This document shows, in pieces, positions 53,917 to 64,000 of a stretch of DNA of 64,000 nucleotides. Made by a program: the position numbers and the translations under genes. The stretch covers positions 21,217,878-21,281,877 of the forward strand of contig OW203740.1 of the NCBI GenBank assembly GCA_934045075.1, given 5' to 3'. The notes under the pieces are model-generated. The model ran no database searches and was not told the origin of the DNA. It saw only the letters and a program-made list of their open reading frames with translations. Within the stretch, counting starts at the first letter, position 1, and each line of letters begins with the position of its first letter. This DNA comes from Yponomeuta sedellus (taxonomy: Eukaryota; Arthropoda; Insecta; Lepidoptera; Yponomeutidae).

Positions 53917-54965
53917 TTTTTTTTTTTTTTTGGTAACGCGGGGGAATGCATTTACGCACTTCACCACTCTGCTGTCAGGGGACAACAGAGCGGCTTCGTG
54001 TGGGACTCCCAGCCCGAGGGCTGGACTACCCACTAAACCCCCGCGGTGATCCTCCTCTCCTCTACCGGGTCGCGGGGTAGGCCATAGGTTAAATCACCGC
54101 GACCCGGCAAGAGGTCGCCCCTCCACTAGAGGGGCTCGACTGGTGGGGGAGCCAAAGTGGCTCCCCAGCGGCGCCCCCTGCCCCATCGCTACGACGGGGC
54201 AAGGAAACGCCGCGTCTCCTCGGGGGGGCCATATAGGCCCCCATTCGCTCCAATGCGCCGCCCCCCCCCATCCCATTGCTAAAACAATGGGACTAGAGGG
54301 GGCGGCGCATCGCTGCGAGGCCCGTCGCGTCGCTCACCAGCACCTCTCTGAGAACAGAGAAGGTGGAGAGCGAGCGCGCGGGCCCTCTCTGTGCTGGAAG
54401 GCACCCCCGGATCACGCAGGGGCGCCTTCCGGCCCGCCGTGTTAGAGGCGGCGGGTCCCCTGACCCTCCGCCCACGGCCCTGGTCCGACTGGTACGAGGC
54501 GCACAAGGCGCCCCCCCCAGCCGGACCTCCTCCTCTTGGTCGCCCGGGTCCCGCTCCACAGTGTGAAACAGGGCCCAGGCGACTAGACGGTCGCAGGGGA
54601 TAGGGAGAGAGGCGCACCGCTATACCAACAATCCTCCTCCCCTGCGACCCCACCGCGTCCGCCATCAGCCGGTGGCGGCCCCGGTAAGGCCGCGGCAGGC
54701 AGGGAGAGCGGCGCACCGTAATACCGGCACTCCTCTCCCGCCGCGGCCTCCTCCCTTCGGCTGCGATGCCGCCCATACGACATCGCAGCCCGCCTCAGTG
54801 GCGGTGCTGCCCATACAGCACCGCCACCTACTGACCGCTCAACTCGCGAGCGAGGAGCGGTCCCTCCGCGGTTGCTCTTGGTTTCACCGTGGGTGTGTTC
54901 CCGCCCGTAGGCCCCCACGGCTACTTAGCCCCCTCGCCACGACAAGGCGGCAACCGTCGAGGGGG
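53917..54965 (-). mobile_element. TSR unit 27, subfamily B (complete)
   Basis: 5' half is of the unit 7 kind (GAGGCGGCGGGTCC, TATACCAACAATCC). Long-L4 ribozyme-like end. Confidence 0.85.
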
Positions 54966-54970
54966 AGGTT

Positions 54971-55817
54971 TTTTTTTTTTTTTTTGGTAACGCGGGGGAA
55001 TGCATTTACGCACTTCCCCACTCTGCTGTCAGGGGACAACAGAGCGGCTTCGTGTGGGACTCCCAGCGACACGGAGCTGGCATAACCTCCGTGACGACTG
55101 GACTACCCACTAAACCCCCGCGGTGATCCTCCTCTCCTCTACCGGGTCGCGGGGTAGGCCATAGGCTAAATCACCGCGACCCGGCAAGAGGTCGCCCCTC
55201 CAAGTGAGGGGCTCGACTGGTGGGGGAGCCAGAGTGGCTCCCCAGCGGCGCCCCCCGCCCCATCGCAACGCCTCATACGATGGGGCAAGGAAACGCCGCG
55301 TCTCCTCGGGGGGGCCCTATAGGCCCCCATACGCTCCAACGCGCCGCCCCCCCCCCGACCCATTGCCCATACAATAGGACAAGAGGAGGGCGGCGCATCG
55401 CTGCGAGGCCCGTCGCGTCGCTCCCCAGCGCTTCTCTGATGAAGCAGAGAAGGTGGAGAGCGAGCGCGCGGGCCCTCTCTGTGCTGGAAGGCACCCCCGG
55501 ATCACGCAGGGGCGCCTTCCGGCCCGCCGTGTTAGAGGCGGAGGGTCCCCTGACCCTCCGCCCACGGCCCTCTGGTCCGACTGGTACGAGACGCACGAAG
55601 GCGCCCCCCCCCAGCCGGACCTCCTACTCTTGGTCGCCTGGGTCCCGCTCCACGGTGTGAAGCAGGGCCCAAGCGACGCCACCTCCGACCGCTCCAAGGA
55701 GCGGTCCCTCCGTGGTTGCTCTTGGTTTCACCGTGGGTGCTACCGGCCCGTAGGCCCCCACGGCTACTTAGCCCCCTCGCCACGACAAGGCGGCAACCGT
55801 CGAGGGGGTCGAGGGGG
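54971..55817 (-). mobile_element. TSR unit 28, subfamily A-prime (complete, duplicated 5' terminus)
   Basis: Sister of unit 22, with GCACTTCCCCACTC at the 3' side. Ends GTCGAGGGGG-TCGAGGGGG before AGGTTAGG. Confidence 0.85.
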
Positions 55818-55832
55818 AGGTTAGGTTAGGTT

Positions 55833-56867
55833 TTTTTTTTTTTGGTAACGCGGGGGAATGCATTTACGCACTTCACCACTCTGCTGTCAGGGGACAACAG
55901 AGCGGCTTCGTGTGGGACTCCCAGCCAGAGGGCTGGACTACCCACTAAACCCCCGCGGTGATCCTCCTCTCCTCTACCGGGTCGCGGGGTAGGCCAAAGG
56001 TTAAATCACCGCGACCCGGCAAGAGGTCGCCCCTCCACGTGAGGGGCTCGACTGGTGGGGGAGCCAAAGTGGCTCCCCAGCGGCGCCCCCTGCCCCATCG
56101 CTACGACGGGGCAAGGAAACGCCGCGTCTCCTCGGGGGGGCCATATAGGCCCCCATACGCTCCAATGCGCCGCCCCCCCCCATCCCATTGCTAAAACAAT
56201 GGGACTAGAGGGGGCGGCGCATCGCTGCGAGGCCCGTCGCGTCGCTCACCAGCGCTTCTCTGATGAAGCAGAGAAGGTGGAGAGCGAGCGCGCGGGCCCT
56301 CTCTGTGCCGGAAGGCACCCCCGGATCACGCAGGGGCGCCTTCCGGCCCGCCGTGTTACAGGAGGAGAGTCCCCTGACCCTCCGCCCACGGCCCTGGTCC
56401 GACTGGTACGAGGCGCACAAGGCGCCCCCCCCAGCCGGACCTCCTCCTCTTGGTCGCCCGGGTCCCGCTCCACAGTGTGAAACAGGGCCCAGGCGACTAG
56501 ACGGTCGCAGGGGATAGGGAGAGAGGCGCACCGCTATACCAGCACTCCTCTTCCCCTGCGACCCCACCGCGTCCGCCATCAACCGGTGGCGGCCCCGGTA
56601 AGGCCGCGGCAGGCAGGGAGAGCGGCGCACCGTAATACCGGCACTCCTCTCCCGCCGCGGCCTCCTCCCTTCGGCTGCGATGCCGCCCATACGACATCGC
56701 AGCCCGCCTCAGTGGCGGTGCTGCCCATACAGCACCGCCACCTACTGACCGCTCAACTCGCGAGCGAGGAGCGGTCCCTCCTGGGTTGCTCTTAGTTTCA
56801 CCGTGGCGGTCCTGAACCACGGCTACTTAGCCCCCTCGCCACGACAAGGCGGCAACCGTCGAGGGGG
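55833..56867 (-). mobile_element. TSR unit 29, subfamily B (complete)
   Basis: Third near-identical copy of the unit 9/16 type, 48 kb from unit 9. Short-P4 ribozyme-like end followed by the longest telomeric tract of the window. Confidence 0.85.
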
Positions 56868-56917
56868 AGGTTAGGTTAGGTTAGGTTAGGTTAGGTTAGG
56901 TTAGGTTAGGTTAGGTT
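56868..56917 (+). repeat. Telomeric (GGTTA)n tract, longest in the window
   Basis: Ten uninterrupted repeats. Confidence 0.92.
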
Positions 56918-57830
56918 GGGGTGGGGTGCGATGCAAGATTACCTTCCCGTGTGCCCTTCCGCTTCCGTTCCTACTGATTCATCTTGAACCAGTAGGAAGG
57001 GTAAGTGGCAAGGGCCGGTGCACCCTGGGCGCTGGTCAGTAACTTCTCTTTATGGGATCTTGCTGGCCAGCGGCGAAAAATCTGGCGGGAGGGGTCGCGT
57101 GGGCCCTGTTTCACTTTGTGGAGCGGGACCCAGGCGACCAACCGAATGAAGGACCGACTGGGGGGGGCGCCGCTGCGCGGAAGCGCGCGCGCCTCGTACC
57201 AGTCGGACCAGAGTGGCCGCCGGGACGCGGAGGGTCGGGGGACTCTCCGCGTCCATCACGGCGGGCCGGAAGGCGCCCTTGCGTGTTCCGAGGGTGCCTT
57301 CTGGCACGGAGGGGGCCCGCGCGGTCGCTCACCGCCTTCTCTGCTTTCAGAGAAGTGCTGGTGGGCGACGTGACGGGCCTCACGTGTGGGGCGTGTGGGG
57401 ACCGGGACGCTTGGGCCCCCACGCGCCTCAACGAGGAGGTGCGCCGCCCTCCCCGTCTCATCGACCGGCTTGCGATGGGATGGAGGGGGCGGCGCGTTGG
57501 GGCGTATGGGGGCCAAGATCATACGCACTTGGCCCCTATGCGCTCCAACGAAGAGATGCGGCGTTTTCTAGCCCCGTCGTCGAGCACCGACGGGGCAAAA
57601 GCGCCGCCGAAGGAGTGCCCGAAAGGGCGCCCGCAGACGGGGTCGCGGAAGTGTGCGCAAGCGTTCCCGTGGCCCCGTCCTTTGCGGTGCGGAGGAACAC
57701 CCCAGGAGTTTTAGTCGGTATACCGCCCTTTTCAGGGCGGGGAGTCCGACATAACCACTGTGCTCCCCCGAGCCGGTGGTACCCGTAAGTGGGGTTTCTC
57801 CTGGGTGAAAAAAAAAAAAAAAAAAAAAAA
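56918..57830 (+). mobile_element. TSR-D copy 3
   Basis: Starts GGGGTGGGGTGCGATGC, with an extra GGGGT at the 5' end compared with the other copies; 23-A tail. GCGCGCGCCTCG at the core where copies 1 and 2 have GCGTGCGCCTCG. Confidence 0.85.
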
Positions 57831-57839
57831 GGTTAGGTT

Positions 57840-58744
57840 GGGGTGCGATGCCAGATTACCTCCCCGTGTGCCCTTCCGCTTCCGTTCCTACTGATTCATT
57901 TTGAACCAGTGGGAAGGGTAAGTGGCAAGGGCCGGTGCACCCTGGGCGCTGGTCAGTAACTTCTCTTTATGGGATCTTGCTGGCCAGCGGCGAAAAATCT
58001 GGCGGGAGGGGTCGCGTGGGCCCTGTTTCACTTTGTGGAGCGGGACCCAGGCGACCAACCGAATGAAGGACCGACTGGGGGGGGCGCCGCTGCGCGGAAG
58101 CGCGCGCGCCTCGTACCAGTCGGACCAGAGTGGCCGCCGGGACGCGGAGGGTCGGGGGACTCTCCGCGTCCATCACGGCGGGCCGGAAGGCGCCCTTGCG
58201 TGTTCCGAGGGTGCCTTCTGGCACGGAGGGGGCCCGCGCGGTCGCTCACCGCCTTCTCTGCTTTCAGAGAAGTGCTGGTGGGCGACGTGACGGGCCTCAC
58301 GTGTGGGGCGTGTGGGGACCGGGACGCTTGGGCCCCCACGCGCCTCAACGAGGAGGTGCGCCGCCCTCCCCGTCTCATCGACCGGGTTGCGATGGGATGG
58401 AGGGGGCGGCGCGTTGGGGCGTATGGGGGCCAAGATCATACGCACTTGGCCCCTATGCGCTCCAACGAAGAGATGCGGCGTTTTCTAACCCCGTCGTCGA
58501 GCACCGACGGGGCAGAAGCGCCGCCGAAGGAGTGCCCGAAAGGGCGCCCGCAGACGGGGTCGCGGAAGTGTGCGCAAGCGTTCCCGTGGCCCCGTCCTTT
58601 GCGGTGCGGAGGAACACCCCAGGAGTTTTAGTCGGTATACCGCCCTTTTCAGGGCGGGGAGTCCGACATAACCACTGTGCTCCCCCGAGCCGGTGGTACC
58701 CGTAATTGGGGTTTCTCCTGGGTGAAAAAAAAAAAAAAAAAAAA
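57840..58744 (+). mobile_element. TSR-D copy 4
   Basis: Separated from copy 3 by less than two telomeric repeats; 20-A tail. Shares GCGCGCGCC with copy 3. Confidence 0.85.
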
Positions 58745-58778
58745 GGTTAGGTTAGGTTAGGTTAGGTTAGGTTAGGTT
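58745..58778 (+). repeat. Telomeric (GGTTA)n tract
   Basis: About seven repeats, ending GGTT against the poly-T of LINE-4. Confidence 0.9.
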
Positions 58779-58867
58779 TTTTTTTTTTTAATAAATTGAG
58801 GCTTCATTTGTGCTCGCAGTGCTAATGGGTTACACCGCGAGCGCACTGAATGTTTAAATTGGGTGAT

Positions 58868-61800
58868 TTATGAGAGTGTGTTGCGACATGTATTGTTGAA
58901 CTGTTTTAGATTTTGGACTATGTATGTAATGAAGTTATGGAAGGAGTTAAGCGTTGATTCTTTACTGATGATTTGAGACAAGTTGAAAGGATGAATGTTA
59001 TTTATTTGTGATGTTATAGTGTGGGAGAGTCTTTTAGTAGCGAATCTGGGGCAAGATTTTAGAAGATGGTCCCAGGTCTGAGAGGTTTGATCGTCGCAGG
59101 GACATTTGTCATCTGCGACGATATGGAACCGGTTGAGGTATGCCTTATGGTAGGCGTGGTTAGTGAGGAACTGAGTAATAGGGAAGTTGGGTTTGACGAC
59201 ATCTAAATAGTTACTCAGTTCCTCATGAGTGGGCAGGAGCGTTCGCGTGTAAGCGCAAGAGCCAGGGTCAGCGTACAGGGCTGAGGCAGCCTCTGCAGCT
59301 TTCACTTTGTTGAGGTATTTTACGTGGCTGATTGGGACAGCAAGATAGTCAGGCGTCCGATGCAGCGATGCGGCCGCCTTCGCTGCAGCGTCAGCCGCCT
59401 CATTTCCGGTAAAGCCGACGTGGGCCTTGATCCACGCGAAATCGACGGTGAGCCCAGATGAGCGGGCCTGATAAATGAGGTGGTGTATACGCACAGCAAA
59501 GGGGTTGCTGCTGTTGGGATTTCCGAGTTCGGTCAATCCGGATTTGCTGTCCGAAAGAACGAGGCAGGGTGAGAGTAGGTGTTTATTTATATGCTCGCAT
59601 GTCATTTGAAGCGCGAGCATTTCCGCCTGAAAAACAGAGCAATAGTCGTGGAGTTTTAACTTTACCACCGCAGCCTGCTCCCCAGACGGTGTGTAGGTGA
59701 TGAAAGCGGCGCCGACTCCGTCCTCATGCTTGCTTCCGTCTGTATATATTTGCCAGGTGTTATTGGCAGTATTCTGCGCGAAGTCAGAGGCGGAGGAAAT
59801 TTCCTTAAACTCAACGCCTATTCGCGCTGAAGGGTGTAGAAGTTCCGACGGAGAACAGAGGCGCTCGACAGGGATGTCCTCAAGAAGTAACGAAGACTTT
59901 CCCGTGAGTTTGGTTCGCTCAATGTCAGCAACGGCGGCGACCTTGGCTGGTAGTGGAGTTAATTGGGCAAGCGAGATTGAGGCAGCCGTGCTGACAGTGC
60001 GGAAGCCTCGGATGATTTTTATGCCGAAGATGCGTTGGAGTTGGAGGAGCTTTTTGTAGGCACATTTATACTTCAAGGCGCCGGACCAGATTCCAGCACC
60101 GTAACAGACTATGGGCTCTATGACCTGAAGATAGATGGTTTTAATGTTGTCAGAGTGTACGCCCCAGGTGGGACGAACGAAGAGTGTAAGTTTATGGAAG
60201 AGCTTTTTGCATTTTTCGGTAATGGAGTTGACGTGTTGGATGAAGCGAAGTTTACGGTCTATGGTGATGCCTAAGTAACAGATATGGTTGACAAAGGTAA
60301 GGGACTGATTGTTGACGCGGATATGACATTTCGTAGCTTTGTCGGTGAAGGCGATGATCTGGGTTTTGGAGGGGCCGAACTCAAGCTTGACACCCTCACC
60401 CCAGTTAAAGATTTTCTCCAGTGCGTCGCAGACAATGATTTCGAGCTGAATGTGTGACTTGTGGTGGGCTATGAGGAGGACGTCGTCCGCATAGGCCTGC
60501 AGGCTGCAACCATCTGGCAGTGGTGCCCCGAGGAGCTCATCAAGGATGAGGTTCCAGAGCATGGGACCGACGACGGAGCCCTGGATGCAGCCGCGAGACA
60601 TGGATTTGCGGACCTCGCAATCAGCAAACCGGATGAGGACTTCTCGGTCCTCCACATAGCTCAGAAGTAGACGGTACAAATTTCCAGGACAATTAACTTC
60701 GCGAAGGCGCATAAAAATCGCAGGCCACCAGGCTCTATCAAATGCCGCTTTAATGTCCAGGGAGACGGCGATGACTTGTTCTCCCCGAGATTTAGCGGTC
60801 TTGATTGCATGAAGTGCGTTGGCGATGGCGTGGACGGCGGAGGTCTGGCATTTAAAGCCGTATTGTCTGTCGGAGCTGCAGTTATTTAAATTAAGATGGT
60901 AGGTGAGGCGATTTACAATGAGACGCTCTAGGAGCTTCCCAAAGACATTGATAAGTCCTATCGGCCTAAAGCTGGACAGGCTGGTGTAGTCGGATTTGCT
61001 AGGTTTGGGTATGATTTTTGCAGTGGCTCTCTTCCATATTACGGGAAAATGATTAAGGCGCAGACTGGCATTCATGATGCCGATCACTTCATCAGGAAAC
61101 CAGGTGGCGACTCGCAAGCATATGTCGGCTGTTAGGTGGTCAAGGCCGGGTGCTCTCTTGTGATTCATACCACTGAGACCCTCGAGGATCTCATGCAGTG
61201 CGAAGGAAGGTTCGGGCGGGGTATCAATAGCGCTGTGCATTGCATTGCGGAGCCTATAGTGCTTGGAAGTGAGATCCTGAGAGTCATCTGGGTAGAATTG
61301 GTGGAGGAGGGCCTGGGCGGTGTCCAACGAATCGGAGGTGTAAGAGCCATCATCTAATTTTAGGGTGGCCGGGGCTTGGGTGATAGGCCGGGTTTTGATG
61401 AGGCGATTGGTGACGGACCAGACGTCCTCCTTCTTCTGGCGGCTGCAGAACTCTCGGAAATGTTCCGAGGAGGCCGCACAAAAGGCATCGGAGTACGCAC
61501 GTCTAGCGCGCTCGCGCTTCGCAAGGAGTTCCTCGAGGGGGCGCTGGCGTCGCGCAGCCCTGCTGAGATCATGATGGCTCTTGATGGTGGCCCGTTTTAG
61601 TTGTTCAAGCTCATCGCTCCACCAGGGGACGCGACGAGGAGGGCCAGTGGCCTTAGGCAGCAATCGGTCACAGGTTCTCTGCACTGCTGTTGTAAAATTG
61701 GCAGTGTACAGGTCCAGCTGATGAGGTGAGAGCTCGTCAAAGTTGGGAGTAGGCGGCAGATGGTTGGCCATTTCATGTTCGAAGTTGGGTCGAAGGTTGT

Positions 61801-62593
61801 CCCATTTAACATGTGAGGAGTTATAACGATAAGTCGTTTGCCTGCGGGTGGTAGTAGGCTTGAAGCTCCCAAGAAGTGCCCGGAACGTAATTGAGTTATG
61901 GTCGGAGGAGGCACAAATATCTGTATCGACCGACCAATTGGCGAGGGAGATACTGTTTGTGTCGCTTATAAGAGTGAGGTCTATTATCGAGTTGCAGGGT
62001 CGCCGGTGTGTGACGGTGTTGAACGTCGGAGTGTCGCCGACGTTGCATATTGTCAGGTTGTGGATAACAGCGAGATCATACACAGCATCACCCCTGGAGT
62101 TATTGTCGGGGGAGCCCCAACTGTTGTGGTGCCCATTGAAGTCCCCGCAGATCAGGTGAGTGGACCCGGCTGTTCTAGTAAGGAACAGCTCGAGTTTCCT
62201 GTAGACGTTGTGCGGGTCACTGCGGGGTTCAATGTACACCGAGATGAGGTAAAATTTATGACCGGTTTGGTTTCTGACGAGAATGACACTGAGGTTGGAA
62301 TCAGAGTATTCCGCCATGCCAATAGCACACAAAGCTTTGTTGCGCACAAGGATAGCCGACTTGATTGGCCGATCAGTTTTGAACTGATGGGTGGAGTAGC
62401 CGTCAACAGGCTTAAGGACGTCCGTGTTGGAGAGATAGGGTTCCTGAATGAAGGCAACGTCGACTCCGGCGTCAGCTATATGACGGTGAAATTCGTGCAG
62501 GGCATTCCTGCTCCTGCCAAGGTTGACCTGCAGACACTGTAGTGTGACGTTATGTGGATGGTTTGCTGCCGACCGTAACCTACTGTGGACCAT
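58868..62593 (-). CDS. LINE-4 ORF2: endonuclease, RT, RNase H, CCHC
   Basis: 1,241 residues, ATG start. APE endonuclease about 15-225: LQVNLGRSRNAL, IQEPYLS, ICGDFNGHHNSWGS, SSDHNSITF. RT about 480-760: FRPIGLINVFGKLLERL, SLDIKAAFDRAWW, CIQGSVVGPMLWN, catalytic QAYADDVLL. RNase H about 940-1075: YTDGSKHEDG, FQAEMLALQ, SDSKSG, NEAADAAA. C-terminal CPCDDQTSQTWDHLLKSC finger. No stop or frameshift. The endonuclease presumably cuts between T and A of TTAGG, since the copy sits there. The ATG lies 14 bases before the end of ORF1, so ORF2 is probably made by reinitiation or frameshift. Confidence 0.92.
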   Translation of the reverse strand: MVHSRLRSAANHPHNVTLQCLQVNLGRSRNALHEFHRHIADAGVDVAFIQEPYLSNTDVLKPVDGYSTHQFKTDRPIKSAILVRNKALCAIGMAEYSDSNLSVILVRNQTGHKFYLISVYIEPRSDPHNVYRKLELFLTRTAGSTHLICGDFNGHHNSWGSPDNNSRGDAVYDLAVIHNLTICNVGDTPTFNTVTHRRPCNSIIDLTLISDTNSISLANWSVDTDICASSDHNSITFRALLGSFKPTTTRRQTTYRYNSSHVKWDNLRPNFEHEMANHLPPTPNFDELSPHQLDLYTANFTTAVQRTCDRLLPKATGPPRRVPWWSDELEQLKRATIKSHHDLSRAARRQRPLEELLAKRERARRAYSDAFCAASSEHFREFCSRQKKEDVWSVTNRLIKTRPITQAPATLKLDDGSYTSDSLDTAQALLHQFYPDDSQDLTSKHYRLRNAMHSAIDTPPEPSFALHEILEGLSGMNHKRAPGLDHLTADICLRVATWFPDEVIGIMNASLRLNHFPVIWKRATAKIIPKPSKSDYTSLSSFRPIGLINVFGKLLERLIVNRLTYHLNLNNCSSDRQYGFKCQTSAVHAIANALHAIKTAKSRGEQVIAVSLDIKAAFDRAWWPAIFMRLREVNCPGNLYRLLLSYVEDREVLIRFADCEVRKSMSRGCIQGSVVGPMLWNLILDELLGAPLPDGCSLQAYADDVLLIAHHKSHIQLEIIVCDALEKIFNWGEGVKLEFGPSKTQIIAFTDKATKCHIRVNNQSLTFVNHICYLGITIDRKLRFIQHVNSITEKCKKLFHKLTLFVRPTWGVHSDNIKTIYLQVIEPIVCYGAGIWSGALKYKCAYKKLLQLQRIFGIKIIRGFRTVSTAASISLAQLTPLPAKVAAVADIERTKLTGKSSLLLEDIPVERLCSPSELLHPSARIGVEFKEISSASDFAQNTANNTWQIYTDGSKHEDGVGAAFITYTPSGEQAAVVKLKLHDYCSVFQAEMLALQMTCEHINKHLLSPCLVLSDSKSGLTELGNPNSSNPFAVRIHHLIYQARSSGLTVDFAWIKAHVGFTGNEAADAAAKAAASLHRTPDYLAVPISHVKYLNKVKAAEAASALYADPGSCAYTRTLLPTHEELSNYLDVVKPNFPITQFLTNHAYHKAYLNRFHIVADDKCPCDDQTSQTWDHLLKSCPRFATKRLSHTITSQINNIHPFNLSQIISKESTLNSFHNFITYIVQNLKQFNNTCRNTLS

Positions 62594-63824
62594 AGTCGGT
62601 GCGCGAACGGATTTTATTTATTGCGGAGGTCATTCGAGGACAATTGAGGGACGTGGCGCTATGGCCAACATTAGCACGAGAGTCGGTAGCCTTCGCATGT
62701 TGCGTGCAATTATAGCACTGTAAGGCTTCGGAGTCTTTATTTAGAGGGCAGGTCTGGTAGTCATGGTGAGGTGCCGCGCAGTGGGAGCAGATGGCGCTCT
62801 CAGCAGTGCAGCGAGCCTTGGTGTGTCCATACTGCAGGCATTTGAAACACTGCAGAACGGGCACATAGTCCTCGGCATGAACCCTCTGGTGGTCGAGGTT
62901 CAGCTTCACCTGTTTGGTCACAGCCTTCCACACGGTGGGTGAGGTTATAAAAACGGCGTTGTACAAAGCTTTGTTGCGGTTGGCACGTTTGAAGCGGAAG
63001 GAGAAATCGTCCTTGGATTGGATGGCGGATTTGAGCGTCTCGTTTTGACCGACAAGAATGTCGACCAGCTCTTCGGCGGGGATTTCCCCTGAGATTCCTT
63101 TAAAGATCACCATAGGGCGCAGGGTTTTCGAGACCTCGGCACGAACAGGGCAGTCGGGCTTGTCAAGTTTCTTAAGGGCAACATCACGGTGAGCGACGGA
63201 GTCAAACTCTACCCGGATCTTATTATTTGACACGTACTTAACCGCTGCCGGTGTAAAGTTGGTGTCTTTGAAGGAGATAGAGCTCTTCCAAGTTTTCAGA
63301 GTCTCTTCGGGGTTAAGCACGGCTTTCGTGGAGGCGACGATGATTGCGGGTTTAGTTTTCGGGGGAGCCAGTTTGGGTTTAGTAGCGGCGGTCTGTTGTG
63401 ACCGGACTACGCTAGCGAATGTCGGAGCCGGGGTTGGACTGGGGATGTTGATCTTTGAGATCTCTTCCCGGATTGTGCGTCGGACGTCGTCAACGGTAAG
63501 TGCATTGGGGTTTTGATAGCAAGGAGCGATGTCCGGAGAGGTAGTAAGTAGCTTTCGGATGGCCGCGGAATTCTCCAGCATTGTCTTTTTGTTGGGGCGT
63601 TTAATATTCCCACAATCCTTGACAGCATCCTCGATGCCTTTAAGCAGCTCGAGGACCTGGAGGAGTACGGGATTAGCTTCCAGTGCCCGTGAGGTGGATG
63701 GTGGAGTAGACGTGCTGTTTTCGGAGTCTTCACTTCCGTATCGGAGCGGGGCAAGCAAACCTGAGCTGTCCAGATCATCGCTGGTTCGTGAGCGGGACAT
63801 CGACCCTATCGGCGACCTCAGCAT
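62580..63824 (-). CDS. LINE-4 ORF1: gag-like RNA-binding protein
   Basis: 414 residues. A Ser-rich start (MLRSPIGSMSRSRTSDDLD), a helical region, an RRM-like middle (about 175-300, VKYVSNNKIRVEF..., PMVIFKGISGEIPAEELVDIL) and three C-terminal zinc knuckles: CFKCLQYGHTKARC, CSHCAAPHHDYQTC and a longer-spaced CYNCTQ...HSATSLNC. This is the layout of the ORF1 proteins of R1-clade and related LINEs, which package the RNA and, in telomeric types, carry it to telomeres. Ends in ...RTDYGPQ, overlapping the ORF2 start. Confidence 0.88.
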   Translation of the reverse strand: MLRSPIGSMSRSRTSDDLDSSGLLAPLRYGSEDSENSTSTPPSTSRALEANPVLLQVLELLKGIEDAVKDCGNIKRPNKKTMLENSAAIRKLLTTSPDIAPCYQNPNALTVDDVRRTIREEISKINIPSPTPAPTFASVVRSQQTAATKPKLAPPKTKPAIIVASTKAVLNPEETLKTWKSSISFKDTNFTPAAVKYVSNNKIRVEFDSVAHRDVALKKLDKPDCPVRAEVSKTLRPMVIFKGISGEIPAEELVDILVGQNETLKSAIQSKDDFSFRFKRANRNKALYNAVFITSPTVWKAVTKQVKLNLDHQRVHAEDYVPVLQCFKCLQYGHTKARCTAESAICSHCAAPHHDYQTCPLNKDSEALQCYNCTQHAKATDSRANVGHSATSLNCPRMTSAINKIRSRTDYGPQ

Positions 63825-64000
63825 CCTTATAAAACGACAACAAACACTAAATATGCACTTTTAGTTTTGTAACGTTTTATAACGTAAGATAACTATGAGG
63901 GAGGGACAGAATTTAACCGTAGCAGCTCAAGTGGGGTATCAATCGACGCGTAGGAGGCCCACAAAGCGAAGAGTGGTGGTTCGGGTGAAGTCTGACGGAA

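Larger units (their letters stand above)
58779..64000 (-). mobile_element. LINE-4: two-ORF R1/LOA-like telomeric LINE, 5' end outside the window
   Basis: Short poly-T (11 T) joined to telomeric GGTT, an 80-bp 3' UTR, complete ORF2 and ORF1, then at least 176 bp of 5' leader (63825-64000) in which I see no further gene. It is the most complete LINE here and inserted in the TRAS-type polarity. Its 3' UTR does not resemble the TSR tail. Confidence 0.87.

Overview
The + strand carries short runs of the insect/arthropod telomeric repeat (GGTTA)n, always in the same polarity. Nearly everything between those runs is retrotransposon. I read the window as a subtelomere or telomere of an arthropod, most likely an insect, with the chromosome end lying to the right. 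I cannot name the species. No ordinary single-copy host gene was recognised.

The main occupants are about 28 short (0.4-1.05 kb) GC-rich retroposon units on the minus strand, called TSR-A and TSR-B here. Each has its poly(A) (poly-T on +) joined to GGTT on the left. Complete copies share one 5' terminus (CGTCGAGGGGG on +) on the right, followed by AGG, so insertion is between T and A of TTAGG, as for TRAS-type telomeric LINEs. They encode nothing convincing. They are chains of hairpins, and their 5' end folds like an HDV-type self-cleaving ribozyme. Their 3' part resembles the 3' UTR of an R1/TRAS-like LINE present at 8659-10694 and 50895-51758, the likely source of their machinery. Four further units (TSR-D, 32825-34682 and 56918-58744) contain the same core on the opposite strand, with different ends and with poly(A) followed by GGTTAGG, as in SART-type insertions.

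Layout: 1-527 is an endogenous alphavirus-like helicase fragment abutting telomeric DNA. 528-12613 is TSR units plus the R1/TRAS-like LINE. 12629-14695 is a truncated RNase-H-containing LINE. 14721-25530 is TSR units, one split by Ty3/gypsy element 1 (17867-23734). 25531-30553 is a CR1-type LINE inside another TSR. 30554-34682 is TSR-A/B then two TSR-D. 34702-38761 is LINE-1, interrupted at its 5' edge by intact Ty3/gypsy element 2 (38762-43905), followed without telomeric spacer by LINE-2 (43906-48049) and an unidentified poly(A)-tailed segment X (48050-49179). 49194-56867 is more TSR units. 56918-58744 is two TSR-D, and 58779 to the window end is a nearly complete LINE-4 with both ORFs.

How it works together: telomeric DNA seems to be maintained or colonised by LINEs whose endonucleases cut TTAGG, with short non-autonomous RNAs as the most successful passengers. 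LTR elements and the CR1 element are later nested insertions. The viral fragment has the orientation and telomeric 5' junction expected if a viral RNA was copied by the same target-primed machinery.
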